Shown: positions 37,064-46,152 of the stretch, piece after piece | Position numbering within the stretch: position 1 is the stretch's first letter | Layout: the number at the start of each line of letters is the position of its first letter | Assembly: GCF_020526085.1 (NCBI RefSeq) | Contig: NZ_CP084875.1 | Location: 62,001 to 126,000, forward strand | From: Klebsiella africana | Lineage (GTDB): Bacteria; Pseudomonadota; Gammaproteobacteria; Enterobacterales; Enterobacteriaceae | Direction of reading: 5' to 3' | Length of the DNA stretch: 64,000 bases | The notes under the pieces: model-generated | Told to the model about the DNA's origin: nothing | Seen by the model: the letters and a program-made list of their open reading frames with translations, nothing else | The model's database searches: none | Position numbers and translations under genes: made by a program

Positions 37064-37705
37064 ATGACTGTCAGCTTACGGAAAGGGCAAGGCGTCAGCC
37101 TGCGTAAAAATGAGTTCGATCTTTCCTCAGTCACGATAGGTCTTGGCTGGGACATCAATGAAGAGAAAAAAGGGTTCCTGGGCGGAATTTTTGGCAAAAA
37201 AGAGGAAGAGTATGACCTCGATGTTATTGCCTTTCTCTGCAACGCAGCCGGTAAAGTGACTGACCTTGGCAATGTTGAAAATGGTAAGCCGACACTGGTT
37301 AACGGCGATATCGTCTTCTTCAACAGTCTTCGCCATAAATCAGGGCAGATCTGGTTGACCGGCGATAACCGGACAGGTGCCGGTGACGGAGACGATGAGC
37401 AAATTATCGTAAAACTAAACAGCATCGATCCGAAGTACGAAAAAATTGTCTTTATTGTTCAGATCTACAACGGCGAAAAATTACAGCAGCACTTTGGAAA
37501 AGTGCAAAATGCATTTATCCGGGCGGTAGACGGAAAAAATGTGGAAATGGCACGCTTTGACCTCTCCGGCGGTGTAGCCTTTAATGGTCAGCGATCGATG
37601 GTCTTTGCTGAGCTTGTCCGGGAATCCAGTGGCTGGAAACTGAATGCGATAGGCGAGCCTTCCACCTCCGATTCGTTCGTAAGCCATCTGAGGAACTATA
37701 TCTAA
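37064..37705 (+). CDS. terX: TerX, TerD-family protein
   Basis: 213 residues, GAGAGGA before the ATG. TerD domain with VSLRKGQGVSLRKNEFDL, IGLGWDINEEKKGFLGGIFG and GDNRTGAGDGDDEQIIVKL. It lies between two TerY genes and its stop directly abuts the ATG of the second, suggesting a fixed stoichiometric unit. Confidence 0.92.
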   Translation: MTVSLRKGQGVSLRKNEFDLSSVTIGLGWDINEEKKGFLGGIFGKKEEEYDLDVIAFLCNAAGKVTDLGNVENGKPTLVNGDIVFFNSLRHKSGQIWLTGDNRTGAGDGDDEQIIVKLNSIDPKYEKIVFIVQIYNGEKLQQHFGKVQNAFIRAVDGKNVEMARFDLSGGVAFNGQRSMVFAELVRESSGWKLNAIGEPSTSDSFVSHLRNYI

Positions 37706-38344
37706 ATGCGAAGACTACCCGTATATCTGCTCATCGATACTTCCGGCTCAATGAGAGGAGAATCGATACATTCAGTGAATGTGGGTGTGCAGGCTATGCT
37801 GAGTGCCCTGAGACAGGACCCTTATGCGCTTGAAAGCGTCCATATCTCAATAATTACATACGATAATGAAGCCCGGGAGTATGTTCCCCTCACTGCCCTG
37901 GCTGACTTTCAGTTTTCTGATATAGAAGTACCAAGTGCGGGCGGCACCTTTACCGGCGCGGCGCTTGAATGTCTGATCCAGTGTGTCGACCGGGATATTC
38001 GCCGCTCTGATGGTGAACAGAAAGGCGACTGGAGACCGCTGGTGTTTCTGATGACAGATGGTACTCCGTCAGATGCCTGGGCTTATGGGGAAGCTGTTAA
38101 AGAGGTTCAGCGGCGTTCGTTTGGCTCCATTATAGCCTGTGCTGTTGGCCCTAAAGCGGGACACGAACATCTGAAACTACTGACTGACAAAGTTGTGGCT
38201 CTTGAAACACTGGATTCGACCGCATTTTCAGGCTTTTTCAAATGGGTCAGTGCCAGCGTGGCTTCAGGAAGCTCCAGTGCCGGAGTCACTACTGATTCGG
38301 ACACACTTCCACCACCACCACCCGAAATCCAGCTTGTTCTGTAA
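37706..38344 (+). CDS. terY: TerY, VWA-domain protein (copy 2)
   Basis: 212 residues, the same length as copy 1 and clearly its paralogue. It starts on the base after the terX stop. MIDAS LLIDTSGSMRG, GGTFTGAALE and VFLMTDGTPSDAW are intact, and the tail DTLPPPPPEIQLVL repeats that of copy 1. Confidence 0.92.
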   Translation: MRRLPVYLLIDTSGSMRGESIHSVNVGVQAMLSALRQDPYALESVHISIITYDNEAREYVPLTALADFQFSDIEVPSAGGTFTGAALECLIQCVDRDIRRSDGEQKGDWRPLVFLMTDGTPSDAWAYGEAVKEVQRRSFGSIIACAVGPKAGHEHLKLLTDKVVALETLDSTAFSGFFKWVSASVASGSSSAGVTTDSDTLPPPPPEIQLVL

Positions 38345-38436
38345 CTTACGCCGGTATGGCAGGGATTAACCCTGCCGTATACCGATAAAGTCCATCTCTG
38401 CTATGGACGTCACATTTTGCTATGAGGGAGTTTCCT

Positions 38437-39477
38437 GTGAGACGACTTCCCGTTTTTTTTGTTCTGGACTGTTCTGAGTCCATGATTGGTGAAAACCTGA
38501 AAAGGATGAATGATGGCTTGCAGAAGATTGTGAGCGATCTGCGTAAGGACCCTCATGCTCTGGAGACTGTCTGGGTGTCAGTAATTGCCTTTGCCGGTAT
38601 TGCCAGAACGATTGTCCCGTTACATGACATTGTGTCTTTTTATCCCCCTCGCCTTCCTGTTGGTGGAGGAACTAACCTCGCGACTGCCTTACGGGAACTG
38701 ACAACACAAATAGATTCTCAGGTCCGAAAAACGACGCTGGAAGAAAAAGGTGACTGGAAGCCAGTTGTCTACTTACTTACTGACGGCCGACCGACAGATG
38801 ACATTTCAGCTGAGGTTAAGCGCTGGAACGAATTTTACGCAAAAAAAGTGAATATGATTGCTGTGGGGATCGGACCATCAGTTGATCTCAGTGTACTCAG
38901 GCAACTGACTGAAAACGTCTTATCGTTTACCGAAAATCAGGAAGGCGATTTTTCGCGGTTTATCCAGTGGATCACAGCTTCAGTCACAGCTCACAGTCGT
39001 AGTGTTGGCGAGGATTCTCAGCCGCCCCTGAAACAAACTGACTATATCGTCAAGCTTGCCAAAGATGACACAGCCCGTGCATACGATGAAAACTGTGTGG
39101 TATTAACCGGGCGTTGCAGTAAAACCCGTCGACCCTATCTGATTAAGTATGAGCGTCCGCCAGCCAGGGTATCGGGCCTCGCTTTCGATCTAAACCTTAA
39201 CAGCTTCAACATTGCTGGTTGTTATCCTGTGGATGAAGATTACTTCTCATGGACGGATATGTCCGTAGCCGGGGCGCAGATAAACACCAGTGAACTCCAT
39301 GGCGTACCAGGGTGCCCACACTGCGGAAACAGTAGTGCTTTTGCGATGTGTACCTGCGGAAAACTTCTCTGTATTGATGGGCCTGATGATGTGAACTGCC
39401 CATGGTGTGGGAAAGGTTTGTCCTTTCAGAGCGAGGGTGGAAATTCAGATTTTAACGTTAGCAGAGGACGCGGCTAA
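38437..39477 (+). CDS. TerY3-like VWA protein with C-terminal zinc ribbon
   Basis: 346 residues from the GTG at 38437, which has GAGGGAG upstream and gives the same MRRLPV start as the other two TerY proteins. The MIDAS reads FVLDCSESMIG, with Glu in place of the Gly of DxSGS, a conservative family variant. VVYLLTDGRPTDD follows. The C-terminus has a double zinc-ribbon (GCPHCGNSS, CTCGKLLC, NCPWCGKGL). Overlaps the phosphatase gene by one base. Confidence 0.9.
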   Translation: MRRLPVFFVLDCSESMIGENLKRMNDGLQKIVSDLRKDPHALETVWVSVIAFAGIARTIVPLHDIVSFYPPRLPVGGGTNLATALRELTTQIDSQVRKTTLEEKGDWKPVVYLLTDGRPTDDISAEVKRWNEFYAKKVNMIAVGIGPSVDLSVLRQLTENVLSFTENQEGDFSRFIQWITASVTAHSRSVGEDSQPPLKQTDYIVKLAKDDTARAYDENCVVLTGRCSKTRRPYLIKYERPPARVSGLAFDLNLNSFNIAGCYPVDEDYFSWTDMSVAGAQINTSELHGVPGCPHCGNSSAFAMCTCGKLLCIDGPDDVNCPWCGKGLSFQSEGGNSDFNVSRGRG

Positions 39478-41210
39478 TGAGCGAGTTCATTACACCTGAA
39501 CATAAAATTATTGCTCTCATTCTGGAGGCATCAGGGGAACCGACTGATGCTGATAAAGTATACTGTCTTGGTAACATACCTGATGTTGCCCTTGCTGTGC
39601 GGCAGCTGAGAGAAACGGTCATTCAACACTGTGCAAGCGAAGCCATACCGGCGGAGAACACTCAAACAGTTTCAGAACGTCTAACCCAGCCCTTTTCTGA
39701 CAATATCCTCCCACCTCAAAACTCTGGTGAAAGCGAAGCTGATCGACCTGAGATTGAACCCGTCCATGCCGCTACTGCACTTCAGGGAAATGATAAGCAG
39801 GAAGCGCATAGTGAAATGGTGGATGATACAGTGTCAGAAGGCGTTCAGGGACACACTGAAGAAGTTCCTGATGCAACCGGTGTCTTACAGACTGAGGCTT
39901 CCGTCACGGCGCAACCAGAAGACGTGAATAAAACCAGCCCGGTTGTTTCTGACAACCTTTCAGCTGACACCGCAGTCAGTGCTTTACGGCCCGGGGAAGT
40001 ACCTCAGAGAGTGGAGAATAAAACATCCCCTGCCCCCGGAAAAGTGCCGGAGGTGTTTATCATGCTGCCAAATGCACGGGCAGGTGAACCCTACGATGTT
40101 CGACTGGAAATAGCGACCGATACAGGTGTTGAGGCAGAGATCACGGAGGTTAACTTCTCTCAGGACATAGGGCTGATATTTGATATCAATGAGCGACGCC
40201 TCCAGGGGACACCAGGGCAGAGCGGAGACTTTGAACTGACTGTGAAATGGTCATGCAGCTCACATCGTGATAATGAAAAAAAGTTACTTTTTGTCGTGAA
40301 CCCTGATCCGAAAAGTCTCTGGAAAGTGATTGACCCGCCTTCTGATGCACCATTCTACAAGAAGAGTATCGACCACCAGAGTGTCTGTCGGTCAGGTATT
40401 CATATTGCCGGAGCAAGCCGTCGTGGACGCTCCCATGAACATGTAGGCTCTTTTCGTGACGACGATTATTACCTCAACTTCAGTGATGTATCCGGATGGA
40501 GTGTATTACTGGTAGCTGATGGCGCGGGGAGCGCTAAATATTCCCGGGAAGGTTCCCGTATCGTTTCTGAAACCGTTGGTAACTATCTCTTCAACCAGTT
40601 CAAGACTGAAAAAGGGCTTGAGATCAAAAACAGGGTCCTTCGCTGGAACAGTGAAGATCAGCGAGCAGTATGGGAGTTTATGAACCACCACTTCAGACAG
40701 GCAGCGGTACTGGCCGTAAACAATATCAGCAGTGCCGCAATTTTGGCTGAAGATAAAGTAAAGTCATTCTCAACAACTTTACTCGCGACCGTCACTTTTC
40801 GCGACGGTGCCGATCTGTTTGCCGCGTCTTTCTGGTTAGGTGACGGTGCGATAGCTGCATATGGACCTGCTGGCAAAGTCAGAGTGCTTGGGACACCGGA
40901 TAGCGGAGAGTATGCAGGTCAGACGCGGTTTCTGGATGCCGATGCCGTCAGTGATGCCGGATTCAGTAAACGTATCAGTATCGGTAAGTGGAACGACATA
41001 TCGCATCTGGTTCTGATGACTGATGGTGTTTCCGATCCCTGGTTTGAGACGGATAACGGGCTTCAGAATCCACAAAAATGGGACAGGCTGATGGCCGAGC
41101 TCTCTCCCCTACTCACAGACCCTGAACATGCCTCGGCACAACTGGTGGAGTGGCTTAACTTTTTCTCTCCGGGAAATCACGATGATCGCACAATCATTGT
41201 GCTCTGGTGA
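39477..41210 (+). CDS. PP2C-type Ser/Thr phosphatase of the ter cluster
   Basis: 577 residues. Residues 1-190 are acidic, low-complexity and likely unstructured. About 195-280 resemble an Ig-like fold (putative Ig module, RLQGTPGQSGDFELTVKW). The C-terminal 280 are a PP2C domain: LLVADGAGSAKYSREGS, ASFWLGDGAIAAYG, LVLMTDGVSDPWF and HDDRTIIVLW carry the metal-binding Asp residues. It probably reverses the kinase encoded next. An AAAGTWACTTT site at 40280-40290 is read as KKLLF. Confidence 0.88.
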   Translation: MSEFITPEHKIIALILEASGEPTDADKVYCLGNIPDVALAVRQLRETVIQHCASEAIPAENTQTVSERLTQPFSDNILPPQNSGESEADRPEIEPVHAATALQGNDKQEAHSEMVDDTVSEGVQGHTEEVPDATGVLQTEASVTAQPEDVNKTSPVVSDNLSADTAVSALRPGEVPQRVENKTSPAPGKVPEVFIMLPNARAGEPYDVRLEIATDTGVEAEITEVNFSQDIGLIFDINERRLQGTPGQSGDFELTVKWSCSSHRDNEKKLLFVVNPDPKSLWKVIDPPSDAPFYKKSIDHQSVCRSGIHIAGASRRGRSHEHVGSFRDDDYYLNFSDVSGWSVLLVADGAGSAKYSREGSRIVSETVGNYLFNQFKTEKGLEIKNRVLRWNSEDQRAVWEFMNHHFRQAAVLAVNNISSAAILAEDKVKSFSTTLLATVTFRDGADLFAASFWLGDGAIAAYGPAGKVRVLGTPDSGEYAGQTRFLDADAVSDAGFSKRISIGKWNDISHLVLMTDGVSDPWFETDNGLQNPQKWDRLMAELSPLLTDPEHASAQLVEWLNFFSPGNHDDRTIIVLW

Positions 41211-41237
41211 AATTAATGTGATAGCAGGTGGCTATTC

Positions 41238-42737
41238 ATGGCAAATATAATTACATGCAAAACTAAGGATGGGAAAACCATTCAGTATGTCGATGAAGTC
41301 ATCGGCTCTGGCTCAATGAAAGACGTTTATTTTTCTCCGGATAAATCATATGTCGTAGCCTTCTACCATAAACCTCAGAATGAACAGGCCCGGGAACGTA
41401 TCAACATGATCACCGGGAGGTACCGGCAGAATATTTTTGAGCAGACGGGTGGAGATTACTGGAAAGGTCTCTTCTGCTGGCCCACTGATGTGGTTGAGCA
41501 CGCTGATAAGGTGGGTATTGTTGTACCTGCTTACCAGCAGCATTTCTTCTTCCGATATGGTTCCAAAAACAATGATTTCCTCGGGATCAAAGGACGAGAA
41601 AAGGAAGGGAAATGGTTTGCCAGCGCGAACAATCAGAATAAATTTCTGGATCCGCGTGAACGTGGCAATACGCTTAACTATCTGAAGGTCTGCATCCTTC
41701 TAACGCGTGCAGTCAGACGAATGCATGCTGCGGGCCTGTGTCATAGTGACCTGAGTTATAAAAATGTGCTGATAGATCCGGAACTAGGCCACGCATGCAT
41801 TATTGATGTTGATGGGCTGGTGGTTCCGGGAAAATATCCTCCAGACGTGGTTGGTACACCTGATTTTATTGCCCCGGAAGTGGTGAAGACAAGCCATCTC
41901 CCCAAAGACGATCCCCGCCGCGTATTGCCGAGTATCGCTACCGACCGGCATGCACTTTCGGTACTCATTTACATGTATCTTCTTTTCCGGCACCCGTTAC
42001 GGGGAGGAAAAATTCACGATATCGATGATGAGGTCAGGGATGAGGCGCTTTCCATGGGAGAGCGGGCACTTTTTATCGAACACCCGACTGACAGAAGCAA
42101 TGCAGTTAAAGTTAATCAGGTCTCATCGTTTTCGCTCCCGTGGGCAGATCCTCAGAAAATCCCGTACACCATTATGGGGCCCTACCTGAAACCTCTCTTC
42201 GACCGGGCTTTTATTGACGGGTTGCATGATCCGTCGAAGCGCCCGACAGCCGATGAATGGGAGAGCGCCCTGGTAAAAACCGTTGATCTCATCCAGCCAT
42301 GCCAGAACAATGATTGTGACCAGAAATGGTACGTTTTCAATGGCAAGACCAAACCCGTTTGTCCCTATTGCGGTACACCCTACAAAGGCAAACTCCCCAT
42401 CCTGAATCTGTATTCGTCGAGAAAAGCTGGCACTTTCAGGCCAGATGATCACCGGCTTATGGTGTGGAGCGGTCAGTCATTATATGCATGGCACGTCAAC
42501 CGACTGATTGCTCCTAACGAACGAACCACCGATGAGCAGAAGAAAAGGGTTGGTTATTTCGTCTTCCATAATGACCAGTGGTGGCTGGTTAACGAGGGGC
42601 TTAGCGGGCTCATATCACTTCCCGATCGGAAAACGGTCGGCATTGGTGAAAAGTTGCTGCTGGAGGACAACACCCAGTTCATCCTTTCTTCAGAGGATGG
42701 TGGACGGCTGGTAGTGGTACAACTCGTGGTGAATTAA
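41238..42737 (+). CDS. Protein kinase-like protein with zinc ribbon and FHA-like tail
   Basis: 499 residues, GCAGGTGG before the ATG. The catalytic loop is HSDLSYKN (169-176, D171 and N176) and the metal motif is DVDG (190-193) in place of DFG; GTPDFIAPEV is the P+1 region. A zinc-ribbon (CNNDCDQKW, CPYCGTPYKG) follows at about 355-385, and the last 100 residues resemble an FHA-like domain. The DVD change is typical of bacterial Ter-linked kinases, so activity is likely but untested. Last gene of the terY-X-Y operon, followed by a terminator. Confidence 0.85.
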   Translation: MANIITCKTKDGKTIQYVDEVIGSGSMKDVYFSPDKSYVVAFYHKPQNEQARERINMITGRYRQNIFEQTGGDYWKGLFCWPTDVVEHADKVGIVVPAYQQHFFFRYGSKNNDFLGIKGREKEGKWFASANNQNKFLDPRERGNTLNYLKVCILLTRAVRRMHAAGLCHSDLSYKNVLIDPELGHACIIDVDGLVVPGKYPPDVVGTPDFIAPEVVKTSHLPKDDPRRVLPSIATDRHALSVLIYMYLLFRHPLRGGKIHDIDDEVRDEALSMGERALFIEHPTDRSNAVKVNQVSSFSLPWADPQKIPYTIMGPYLKPLFDRAFIDGLHDPSKRPTADEWESALVKTVDLIQPCQNNDCDQKWYVFNGKTKPVCPYCGTPYKGKLPILNLYSSRKAGTFRPDDHRLMVWSGQSLYAWHVNRLIAPNERTTDEQKKRVGYFVFHNDQWWLVNEGLSGLISLPDRKTVGIGEKLLLEDNTQFILSSEDGGRLVVVQLVVN

Positions 42738-42808
42738 CTGATATTCATCACCAGCAAAAGGTGGAGTGAGGTAAAACGTTATCAGGCGTTTTGGTATGTA
42801 AATCAGAT

Positions 42809-42834
42809 AAGCCCTGCTGTACGAGCGGGGCTTA
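42809..42834 (+). terminator. Terminator after the kinase gene
   Basis: AAGCCCTGCT-GTACG-AGCGGGGCTT, a ten-base stem with one mismatch followed by ATT. Nothing else is seen between 42738 and 43115. Confidence 0.65.
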
Positions 42835-43115
42835 TTCCAGGAGTATTTGTGGGGTAATGGATGTCTTTGTTGGTATGAAATTTAGCTTTACATTAACCCT
42901 GACCTGACATTGTTGCAGCGCAGAGCTCAACTTCACCTGACAGGCCACTCTGGGCCAGAAACGGAATTTTGGTGGTTGTCTGGCGAAAGATACCTCTGCA
43001 GAATGAGACAATCACCTTTAAACATGACCTTAATTTTAGCCATCACAGGCTACTGAACCCGGATCCGGTGAGTGCTCTTGCTCACATAAGAAAGAAGCAT
43101 ATAGAAGACCAGGCT

Positions 43116-43598
43116 ATGCGTACTCATAAACTGAACAAGTCACGTAAACTATATCGCAGTGACAATACAACTACGCGGCATTATTCAATTAATCCGGGGG
43201 GGGAGTATCGCTGGGGGCGAAATCGTAAAAAAGCCGAAGACGAGCTGCTGGCAAAGCGCGAGACAATGCATGGCAGGCAAAAGAGAGGCCGTGACTATAC
43301 CCCATTGTTTTACTTTCTCGTCAAACAGATTGGCCAACCGTGGGATAAGGTATTCAGCGAAGTATGTGGTCGTCTTGATACAACAGAGCCTGTTTTCTGG
43401 TTGGTCGCGCTGCATGAGCATCAGAAAAGAGATTTGGTACGTATCGGTGACAGCAGCTTTTATCCGGGCCTGTTTGTTGATGGAAATGGAATCTTACAAC
43501 AGGTAAACCCTTCGATTACGGGAAAGGACGTTAAGGTAACTTGCCGTTGCTGTACCCACACCTATATGGGGGAACCAGTCCCAGGGAAGTATGAGTAA
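43116..43598 (+). CDS. Hypothetical basic protein with CxC-containing tail
   Basis: 160 residues from the ATG at 43116; the frame is open 49 codons further upstream but no start there has a good ribosome site, and this one is also weak. Very basic N-terminus (MRTHKLNKSRKLYRS), then RGRDYTPLFYFLVKQIGQPWDKVFSEVC, and a C-terminal VTCRCCTHTY. Not recognised. It overlaps the start of the stop-interrupted gene that follows. Confidence 0.5.
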   Translation: MRTHKLNKSRKLYRSDNTTTRHYSINPGGEYRWGRNRKKAEDELLAKRETMHGRQKRGRDYTPLFYFLVKQIGQPWDKVFSEVCGRLDTTEPVFWLVALHEHQKRDLVRIGDSSFYPGLFVDGNGILQQVNPSITGKDVKVTCRCCTHTYMGEPVPGKYE

Positions 43599-43872
43599 CA
43601 TCACCTGCTATCCTGCCCCGGACGAGCCTTCCATCAGCGCCGAGCAGTTTTCATACTTTGACCGGGAACAATAATGTCAGTGCATTGACTGCAGAGGTCT
43701 CGAATCCAAACTTTGTGTAAAACGCCACGACTTCGTCATTTAAGGCATGAAAGAGAAGCGGGCATTTGGATACCTGGTTTATCATTTGAAAGTCCATGAA
43801 ATCGTCCGGTCTCTTCAGGGCGACATTTTCACTTTGGATAAAGAAAAGCGGCAGGCGTTAAGCCCACCGTAA
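43591..43872 (+). pseudogene. Stop-interrupted small Cys-rich gene
   Basis: One frame of 93 codons is broken only by TAA at 43672 and 43741. Reading through gives MSNITCYPAPDEPSISAEQF, then after the first stop CQCIDCRGLESKLCVKRHDF, then after the second MKEKRAFGYLVYHLKVHEI. No frameshift is needed, and the parts read like one protein with a Cys cluster. It overlaps the end of the previous gene (ATG at 43591), as in an operon. Most likely decayed by point mutation. Confidence 0.5.
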
Positions 43873-43873
43873 C

Positions 43874-44278
43874 TCACCGGAAAAAGTCATCCACCGAATC
43901 GCTCCATTCATGTCCGGACACAGACCAAACCTTGTTAATCGGGGGTGGGTATCCACTTCTGCAGTACCCATTTTTCCCCACGAAATCGAACACTGCATGC
44001 GGATATCCGTTGATAAGGAGCACGCACTTCTGACTGTCTTCAGACCAGCCGATTTTAACGTCTGAAGGAATGTGGGCGTCTGATATATCCTCGACATTGT
44101 AGATATGCACTGCATCAAGAATCGGGTTTCCTTCAAGGGACTCATCGAGCGCATAGAAATACCCGGTCCGGCCGTCGTCTTCAAATACGGCCGCCAGCAT
44201 CCCCTCCGGTGCCAGGCTTTTTATCACCTGCTCTTCTCCCACAATGAGCTGAGCCTGTAGCGTCACTAAAATTGTCAT
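43874..44278 (-). CDS. DUF2251-like protein
   Basis: 134 residues, AAGGAGAG before the ATG. AAVFEDDGRTGYFYALD, ILDAVHIYNV and INGYPHAVFDF follow the layout of DUF2251 proteins, small cytoplasmic beta-rich proteins of unknown role. It converges with the interrupted gene. No operon partner. Confidence 0.65.
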   Translation of the reverse strand: MTILVTLQAQLIVGEEQVIKSLAPEGMLAAVFEDDGRTGYFYALDESLEGNPILDAVHIYNVEDISDAHIPSDVKIGWSEDSQKCVLLINGYPHAVFDFVGKNGYCRSGYPPPINKVWSVSGHEWSDSVDDFFR

Positions 44279-44519
44279 ACCGATGACTCTCCTTTCCCTG
44301 AATGTTTGGTAAGGCTACTTTCAAACTGGCAAGCAATCTACCATAACATCCCTGCGATGAATTCTCCCCTGACCTGCAGGCATTTTGTTGAAAAACGACT
44401 CCCGCTTAATCTGTGCAATCACCGTAGTTTCTGTTCTTCATTCAGTACTGAAGGACGTCCAACCCGCTTTCCGGCATCCCTCTTCCCTATACATGTCACT
44501 GTTTTCATAAAAGCCCGAT

Positions 44520-44829
44520 CTACCCGGGAGGATAAGCACAGGAGCAGGAGTGGTCGATGGCAAGCCGTCCCAGGACAATGATCGGAATGACATCAGGTGC
44601 GTTGCGTCGGTATGTCCCAGGCACTGTCTTATGGCGGAAGCTACCCGAAGATAAACAATAATAACCGATGATCCGGTTCGTGTTTTCTGCGCAAACGGCA
44701 TAGACACGGGAAATGCCGGTACTGTGGTTTCTGAGAGCCTTTGTCTTTAACCACTTATTAAGGGCAGGCACCTGGCAACAGAACATCAGCGATGTTATGT
44801 TCAGCCGTCAGGGATTCAGGCGCTCTCAT
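44520..44829 (-). pseudogene. Broken GNAT toxin (TacT-like)
   Basis: The ATG at 44829 overlaps the antitoxin stop (ATGA) as in TacAT pairs, and the start reads RAPESLTAEHNIADV. The frame then slips: the expected continuation CCQVPALNKWLKTKALRNHS lies one frame over, so an indel sits near 44785. After NRIIGYYCLSSGSF and VIPIIVLGRLAIDHS, where the acetyl-CoA loop should begin, the match stops, so the catalytic C-terminus is lost. TacT toxins acetylate aminoacyl-tRNA; this one should be dead. Confidence 0.75.
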
Positions 44830-45104
44830 TCCCATTGTGATTTGCGGTTCATCAGGTTATCGATTCGCGTCTTGCGCTCCGGCGTTATTGGGGCGTCAAG
44901 CTCCTCTATAAACGCCTTAAACTGGTTGTGATTGAGGAGAAACAGGCGTTGATCAAGCAGAATGTCCTGTGCTTCCCTGCAGGCGACCTCAAGCATAAAA
45001 TCAGTCAGTGATTTTGAGACCAGGCTTGCGGCCATGTCGATCAGGTCACGCTGTGATTTTTTGGCTCGGATACTAATCGGAGCTTCACGAACGTCAGGTT
45101 TCAT
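44826..45104 (-). CDS. DUF1778 (TacA-like) antitoxin
   Basis: 92 residues. The N-terminal ribbon-helix-helix begins REAPISIRAKKSQRDLIDMAA, and the C-terminal tail (LDAPITPERKTRIDNLMNR) wraps the toxin in this family. Intact while its toxin partner downstream is broken. RHH antitoxins repress their own promoter. Confidence 0.85.
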   Translation of the reverse strand: MKPDVREAPISIRAKKSQRDLIDMAASLVSKSLTDFMLEVACREAQDILLDQRLFLLNHNQFKAFIEELDAPITPERKTRIDNLMNRKSQWE

Positions 45105-45197
45105 AGATACCCCATGTGTAGCAGATTTATATACAATTCAACTCTGTCACGCTTCGTCGGTTAGAAACACGAGCTGCATTGTACACTCATGCATCAT

Positions 45198-45410
45198 TCA
45201 GGACTTATAAAGTTGTATCCAGCTGATAATGTCATCGAGTTGTTGGTTATCCAGTTGGCCGCAGTTTTCAAAAACAGCTTCAGCGACGTAGCCCAGCATT
45301 TTCTCGGTTGAAGAGCCTACACCAGCAACTCCACCCATACCCTGTCTGCCCTCATTTGTCAGTACTCTTCTGCCGCTGCAGGTAAGAAACTGCTTCGCTT
45401 CGATGTTCAT
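45198..45410 (-). CDS. Small hypothetical protein
   Basis: 70 residues, GGAGA before the ATG. Gly-rich centre (GRQGMGGVAGVGSS) and an acidic helical C-terminus. Not recognised. Possibly a real small gene on the strength of its ribosome site. Confidence 0.4.
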   Translation of the reverse strand: MNIEAKQFLTCSGRRVLTNEGRQGMGGVAGVGSSTEKMLGYVAEAVFENCGQLDNQQLDDIISWIQLYKS

Positions 45411-46152
45411 TTATTATCTCCATAACAAAGTTGGTGTTAATTCTGTTAAAGCGTTCGCCCGTAAGGCCCGTTCCCCACTTTCGGTGACAAGCGTAAGAAC
45501 AAGCCGCGTATCCACGGTATCAGCTCAGAGCTGTAACGAACAGCAGCCCCAGGGGAAATAGTCCAGTCAGAACCGGTACCTTAAACCGGATTGATGTCTA
45601 CTGTATGCCATAAATGAGGGAAAACTGGCGATGGCCATTCTCCTGATTCTGATCGCCGGCAAGTGCTGCAGGCAGCAAAAGAGCATGCGTAAGACAACAT
45701 ACCCTTGAGGGTCCTGACCTTCAACGTGCCAGGCCCACCGCCCCCGCGCGGACGAAAAAAAGAGAAAAAATAAAAAAAAAGAAAAAAAGAATATGCCGAA
45801 AATGTGCACAGTCGCGACCCACGCAGAGCGTGGCACTCAGGAGCGGAGGCTTTGCAGGACTATAAGGCATGTTGTCTTACGTTTTGAGTGTGATAGTCCG
45901 ATCCCACCAGCTTTCATGAATTGTCCCGCCGGGTGGACTGCTATAAAGTGCATACCAGCACTGCAGCCCCTGCCGGTGATGATGAATAATTCCGTCCGGC
46001 GAGTATTGAGCAAGACCTTCACTACGTATTAAAACCTGGAACTCCGGGATGACGATGCCTGAGGTGCTTTACCACCGGGAGTAAAAATTCGTTTATGGCG
46101 CCAGCAGCTGGTACCTGGCAGAGTTAAGTTCTTATCGCAAAGGATGATAAAA
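45411..46152. other. Gene-poor stretch with a purine tract
   Basis: 740 bp without a convincing gene; short ORFs on both strands around 45.8-46.0 kb lack ribosome sites. Its one feature is an almost unbroken A/G run at 45754-45791 (one T), directly after a C/G-rich patch. Confidence 0.5.

Noticed and set aside
45793..46032. Overlapping ORFs on both strands near 45.8-46.0 kb
   Set aside because: No ribosome sites on either strand; neither product looks like a protein family.
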